Assembly: GCA_017694255.1 (NCBI GenBank)
Contig: JADINC010000017.1
Location: forward strand, 1-10,482
DNA from: Candidatus Enterousia avistercoris
GTDB lineage: Bacteria; Pseudomonadota; Alphaproteobacteria; Rs-D84
Length of the DNA stretch: 10,482 nucleotides
Direction: 5' to 3'
This document shows positions 7,986-10,482 of this stretch, in pieces. The position numbers and the translations under genes are program-made. The notes beneath the pieces are model-generated. The model was not told the DNA's origin, did no database searches, and worked only from the letters and a program-made list of their open reading frames with translations. Each line of letters begins with the position of its first letter. The stretch's first letter is position 1.

Positions 7986-8013
7986 ATAATACAGAATTAA
8001 ATGGATTTTTCAA
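7986..8013 (-). promoter_or_regulatory. Putative sigma70-type promoter for the rsmI-engB-addB cluster
   Basis: On the minus strand TTGAAA (8013-8008, 5 of 6 consensus) is followed after 16 bases by TATTAT (7991-7986, 5 of 6). Transcription would begin near 7979, just before the rsmI Shine-Dalgarno AAAGGA (7976-7971). The -35 box overlaps the first codons of the divergent lipoprotein gene if that gene starts at 8001. A weaker plus-strand pair, TTGCAT (7959-7964) and TAAAAT (7982-7987) with 17-base spacing, could drive the lipoprotein gene. Confidence 0.5.
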
Positions 8014-9620
8014 TGCATATGAACAGATTTTTAAATTTTTTAATGTTGATTGCTATTGCTGGCTGTGGTGGCGACGCCGCCCACCAATCAGATTGGTTCA
8101 GTGAATATGGCACACTGGAAACCGGCACCCCGATCCAGATGCAATACGGTTCACCCGACATGCAACCGGGCACATACACTGACAATTTAATTGGTGCGCC
8201 CATACACAAAATGGCTGTGCTATTACCACTCAGTGGCCCCAGCGAAAAAACCGGCAACGCGGTTCGCACTGCGGTTGAAATCGCAGTACTGCAAAACGCG
8301 CCCCAAAATTTATCTGTTTCATTTTATGATACCGCATCTGACCCCGGCGTTATAAACACCGCATTGATGGAAAATCCTGAAATTATTATCGGACCAATTT
8401 TTTCATCTGATGCGCGCGCACTGCGTAATGTAAAGCCTGACGCCCTGCCGGCATTATCATTTACATCAGACGCGACCGCGGTTGGCAATGGTGTTATGTC
8501 AATGGCGTTGATGCCGATAAACAGCATAGAAGCCATTATCCAAGAAATGGCACGTGATAATATTGGTGATTTTTTAATTTTAGCACCTGATACAGAATCC
8601 GGGCACTTGATGGCGGGCGCGGCATCTGCGGCATCTGAAATCTATAACATGGGTGTATCTGGGATATTTTATTACACCCCGGGCGATACCGAATCTATAA
8701 AGACCACATCAATGACGGCATCTATGAACACCGCCCGCACAGCGGCGAACAATCGCGCCCGCGCGGTATTATCTGACATAATGACGAACGAACGTTTAAA
8801 TGTGCTGGAAAAATCATCATTAACTATACAGCTAGATCGTCTGTCTAAATCAGAAACATTGGGCCGCGTTCCATATAATGCGGTATTATTCCTGGGCGAT
8901 GGCAACGACACAGAAACCCTGGCGTCATTCTTGCGCTATTATGGTGTTGCCACGCGTGATGCGCGTTTTTACGGCACCGCCCTGTGGGATGGTTCAGATA
9001 TAACAAATGATATAACAATGGCTGGGGCAAAATACGCAACAATGCCAGAAATGTTGCCATCTTTTTCCGCCCTGTACGAACGCATGACAGACGCACCTGC
9101 GAACCGCATGGCTGGATTTGGCTATGACGCGACAAACATGGCAATTGGCATGATATATTCGCAAAAATCTAACGCGGCATATTTATTAAACCCCAGTGGC
9201 TATATTGGTGCAAACGGCCTGATCCGACTGGAACCAACCGGCGAAAACGAACGCGGGTTGCGCATAGTACAATTAAACGGCACAGGAACACTGCAAACCG
9301 TTCGCAATGCCCCAGTAAACTTTATAACGCCAATATATAACCTGGAACAGCGCAAAATAGAACCAGCCGACGCAATGGAACTGGAAACCCCGGGCATTGA
9401 CCCTGACGACTATATAACCATCCCGGCCCGATTCCAGGAAAAATATGCATCTGAAACATACGGCGCGCATATGACGCGCCCCACGCGCCCGGTACAAACA
9501 GAAACAATAACAATCACCCCATCTGATACAGACGATGTTATTGTATCCCCAGACTTTCAACCAATAACATTGGAATCCGTTGACCGCACATATATCGACA
9601 GCGTGGAAATAGAAGAATAA
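8001..9620 (+). CDS. LppC/LpoA-like penicillin-binding protein activator lipoprotein
   Basis: This 539-aa protein starts with a lipoprotein signal peptide: a hydrophobic stretch (FLNFLMLIAIAGC) with lipobox I-A-G-C and lipidation at Cys22 (numbering from 8001). Residues about 68-420 look like the periplasmic-binding type I fold of LpoA/LppC: MAVLLPLSGPSEKTG, then EIIIGPIFSSDARAL, LPALSFTSDATA, DFLILAPDTESG, YNAVLFLGDG, RFYGTALWDGSD and GFGYDATNMAIGMI. In E. coli LpoA is an outer-membrane lipoprotein that activates the synthase PBP1A; whether this one does so is inferred from family and position. The E. coli N-terminal TPR-like domain is absent, as in other short LppC forms. The tail (about 450-539) is rich in Thr, Pro, Asp and Glu and probably disordered. 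In-frame ATGs at 8013 and 8019 compete for the start; 8019 gives a more typical signal peptide (MNRFLNF). It is divergent from rsmI. Confidence 0.82.
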   Translation: MDFSMHMNRFLNFLMLIAIAGCGGDAAHQSDWFSEYGTLETGTPIQMQYGSPDMQPGTYTDNLIGAPIHKMAVLLPLSGPSEKTGNAVRTAVEIAVLQNAPQNLSVSFYDTASDPGVINTALMENPEIIIGPIFSSDARALRNVKPDALPALSFTSDATAVGNGVMSMALMPINSIEAIIQEMARDNIGDFLILAPDTESGHLMAGAASAASEIYNMGVSGIFYYTPGDTESIKTTSMTASMNTARTAANNRARAVLSDIMTNERLNVLEKSSLTIQLDRLSKSETLGRVPYNAVLFLGDGNDTETLASFLRYYGVATRDARFYGTALWDGSDITNDITMAGAKYATMPEMLPSFSALYERMTDAPANRMAGFGYDATNMAIGMIYSQKSNAAYLLNPSGYIGANGLIRLEPTGENERGLRIVQLNGTGTLQTVRNAPVNFITPIYNLEQRKIEPADAMELETPGIDPDDYITIPARFQEKYASETYGAHMTRPTRPVQTETITITPSDTDDVIVSPDFQPITLESVDRTYIDSVEIEE

Positions 9621-9624
9621 AAAC

Positions 9625-10239
9625 ATGCAACCAATTGACCCGACAAAAACATCACTGCGACGCAAAGCCGATTATGCAAAAACCGGCAGATGTAAAAATT
9701 TAATTGCGGTGCTGGAATCCCCACGCAATCTGGAAAATATCGGTACAGTTATACGAAACATAAACGCATTGGGGGTTGAAAAATTATATATTGTCGATAC
9801 ATTCAATGTTTTGCCGAATGATTGGTCCTCTATGCGCAATAAAAAGAAATTACTGGATGTTTCTGTATCGGCGGTAAAATGGACATTTATAAAAAAATTT
9901 AACACAACCACCGAATGCATGGATCATTTGGAAAAGAATGGTTTTGTATCGATTGTCACATCCCCACATATCAAGGGCAAAACAAATGTCATATTACAAA
10001 ACGGTGATTTTACCCAAGGTAAACTGGCTGTATGGTTTGGTAATGAAGCACGCGGCATCAGTGATATTGCCGTATCGCGCAGTACAGCATGTGTTCAAAT
10101 TGAAATGTATGGAATTATCGAAAGCCTGAATCTGGCGACATCCACCGGAATTGTTTTATACGAAATAACAAAACAACGGCGTGAATATCAAAAAACGCAT
10201 AAACACGCGCGCAAAAAAAATCCGCCTATACAGAAATAA
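9625..10239 (+). CDS. SpoU/TrmH-family RNA 2'-O-ribose methyltransferase
   Basis: This 204-aa SPOUT-class (trefoil-knot) methyltransferase transfers methyl from SAM to a ribose 2'-OH in tRNA or rRNA. The three family motifs are clear: motif 1 NLENIGTVIRNINALG (35-50) with the conserved Asn and Arg, motif 2 WFGNEARGIS (137-146), and motif 3 IEMYGIIESLNLATSTGIVL (159-178), which form the knot and SAM site. The C-terminal tail (about 183-204) is strongly basic and may hold RNA. There is no N-terminal L30e-like substrate-binding domain of the RlmB kind, so it resembles TrmH (tRNA Gm18) more than RlmB; the exact target cannot be read from sequence. ATG lies 4 nt after the lipoprotein stop without a clear Shine-Dalgarno, so the two are probably cotranscribed and coupled. 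In many proteobacteria yraN follows the lppC/lpoA gene instead. Confidence 0.9.
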   Translation: MQPIDPTKTSLRRKADYAKTGRCKNLIAVLESPRNLENIGTVIRNINALGVEKLYIVDTFNVLPNDWSSMRNKKKLLDVSVSAVKWTFIKKFNTTTECMDHLEKNGFVSIVTSPHIKGKTNVILQNGDFTQGKLAVWFGNEARGISDIAVSRSTACVQIEMYGIIESLNLATSTGIVLYEITKQRREYQKTHKHARKKNPPIQK

Positions 10240-10244
10240 AAAAA

Positions 10245-10259
10245 TGCCCCGATGGGGCA
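10245..10259 (-). terminator. GC hairpin with minus-strand T-tract just after the methyltransferase gene
   Basis: TGCCCC (10245-10250) and GGGGCA (10254-10259) form a 6-bp stem with loop GAT. On the plus strand no T-run follows. On the minus strand the stem is followed by a run of seven T (10244-10238), the form of an intrinsic terminator for transcription arriving from the right. It overlaps the end of the methyltransferase gene and implies a leftward transcript from beyond or within 10260-10482. Confidence 0.6.
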
Positions 10260-10297
10260 CCGAATATCAGAAAAAATGTTTATAGAATATAACATAT

Positions 10298-10337
10298 AAA
10301 ATATAAACACCCGCCATTCGGCAGGTGTTTATATTTT
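10298..10337. repeat. Long AT-rich palindrome, likely bidirectional terminator or repeat boundary
   Basis: AAAATATAAACACC (10298-10311) pairs perfectly with GGTGTTTATATTTT (10324-10337). Inside, after one C/A mismatch, GCC (10313-10315) pairs with GGC (10320-10322) around loop ATTC. The total is 17 bp with one mismatch. The arms end in TTTATATTTT on either strand, so it could terminate the plus-strand methyltransferase transcript. Its left arm reappears at 10471-10482, which points to a repeat family rather than a simple terminator. Confidence 0.75.
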
Positions 10338-10470
10338 GGTGGGAGTGGGTGGATTCCCTCGCACGGCGTTATCACGCCGGCTGTGGGGCATTCCTGACGA
10401 TTTGACCGCGCGTTGCTTGTCAAATCTACTCATTGTCGAACCGGTGGTTCTCATCTCACCCATCCATCAC
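10338..10470. other. GC-richer segment between two palindrome arms, foldable into a branched structure; function unknown
   Basis: This 133-base segment is clearly richer in GC than its AT-rich flanks. Its ends pair imperfectly (GTG, GGA, TGGGTG from 10339 onward against CACCCA, TCC, CAC up to 10470, with small bulges). Inside lie three hairpins: CGGCGT/ACGCCG (10364-10379, loop TATC), GATTTGAC/GTCAAATC (10399-10426, 12-nt loop) and GAACC/GGTTC (10438-10450, loop GGT). Read on the minus strand the segment ends GAATCCACC then CACTCCCA and CCA, reminiscent of a tRNA T-arm and acceptor 3' end, but no full tRNA can be built. It may be a mobile intergenic repeat or a structured RNA. I recognise no known RNA family. 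Confidence 0.45.
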
Positions 10471-10482
10471 AAAATATAAACA
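10471..10482. repeat. Start of a second copy of the palindrome arm, cut by the window edge
   Basis: AAAATATAAACA at 10471-10482 is identical to 10298-10309, the left arm of the palindrome, and inverted relative to its right arm (TGTTTATATTTT, 10326-10337). It therefore stands both as a direct repeat of one arm and as an inverted repeat of the other, bracketing the 133-base segment. What follows is outside the window. Confidence 0.6.

Noticed and set aside
9273..9665. 130-codon minus-strand open frame over the end of the lipoprotein gene
   Set aside because: Its composition is rich in Cys, Phe and Tyr, as expected of an antisense frame, and it covers the sense genes and their junction.
10338..10470. 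tmRNA, SRP RNA, RNase P RNA or complete tRNA
   Set aside because: I checked for the tmRNA T-arm next to CCA, the SRP GGAAGGAAGCAG-type loop, RNase P core motifs and a tRNA cloverleaf; none is present.
10300..10479. Stop-free frame of about 60 codons on the plus strand (with VGVGGFPRTALSRR) and a 44-codon ATG frame on the minus strand (10463-10329)
   Set aside because: Both strands of the GC-richer hairpin segment happen to be open. Neither frame has a Shine-Dalgarno or recognisable domain, and both stop codons lie in the repeat arms. A repeat or structured RNA explains the region better, though a small protein cannot be excluded.
10298..10482. CRISPR array
   Set aside because: Only one full palindrome and a partial second arm are seen, separated by a 133-base structured segment. 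This is not the regular short repeat-spacer pattern, and there are no cas genes.

Overview
The window is a gene-dense stretch of bacterial chromosome made almost wholly of housekeeping genes. I see no phage, plasmid, CRISPR or defence genes. The protein content fits a Gram-negative alphaproteobacterium: an AddB-type recombination nuclease (AddAB rather than RecBCD), an LppC/LpoA-like lipoprotein divergent from rsmI, and MnmE with a C-terminal Cys-(Leu)-Gly-Lys. Several proteins are shorter than usual for their families (MnmE 436 aa, AddB 835 aa, ExoIII 256 aa), and genes overlap or abut, which suggests a streamlined, perhaps host-associated or uncultured lineage. That lineage placement is inference.

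Layout from left to right. Positions 1-260 (+) hold the 3' end of ruvA, followed after 2 nt by mnmE (263-1573, +). An AT-rich gap ends in a strong bidirectional terminator (1674-1706), shared with a convergent acyl-CoA ligase gene (1705-3285, -). A short divergent promoter region (3286-3355) leads right into an exonuclease III gene (3356-4126, +). Its stop codon overlaps that of the convergent addB. The leftward cluster rsmI > engB > addB (7964 down to 4123) consists of overlapping genes, probably one transcript from a promoter near 7986-8013. Divergent from it runs lppC (8001-9620, +), then a SpoU/TrmH-family RNA methyltransferase gene (9625-10239, +).

The last 240 bases are non-coding as far as I can tell and are the most unusual part. 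They hold a hairpin with a T-tract on the minus strand, a long AT-rich palindrome (10298-10337), a GC-richer 133-base segment that can fold into a multi-branched structure, and the beginning of a second copy of the palindrome arm, cut by the window edge.

Functionally the genes fall into three themes. One is DNA recombination and repair (RuvA, AddB, ExoIII). The second is RNA modification and ribosome assembly (MnmE, RsmI, EngB, the SpoU methyltransferase). The third is envelope and lipid work (LppC-like lipoprotein, acyl-CoA ligase). I found no clear novel multi-gene system; the best candidate for something undescribed is the repeat-flanked element at the right end.
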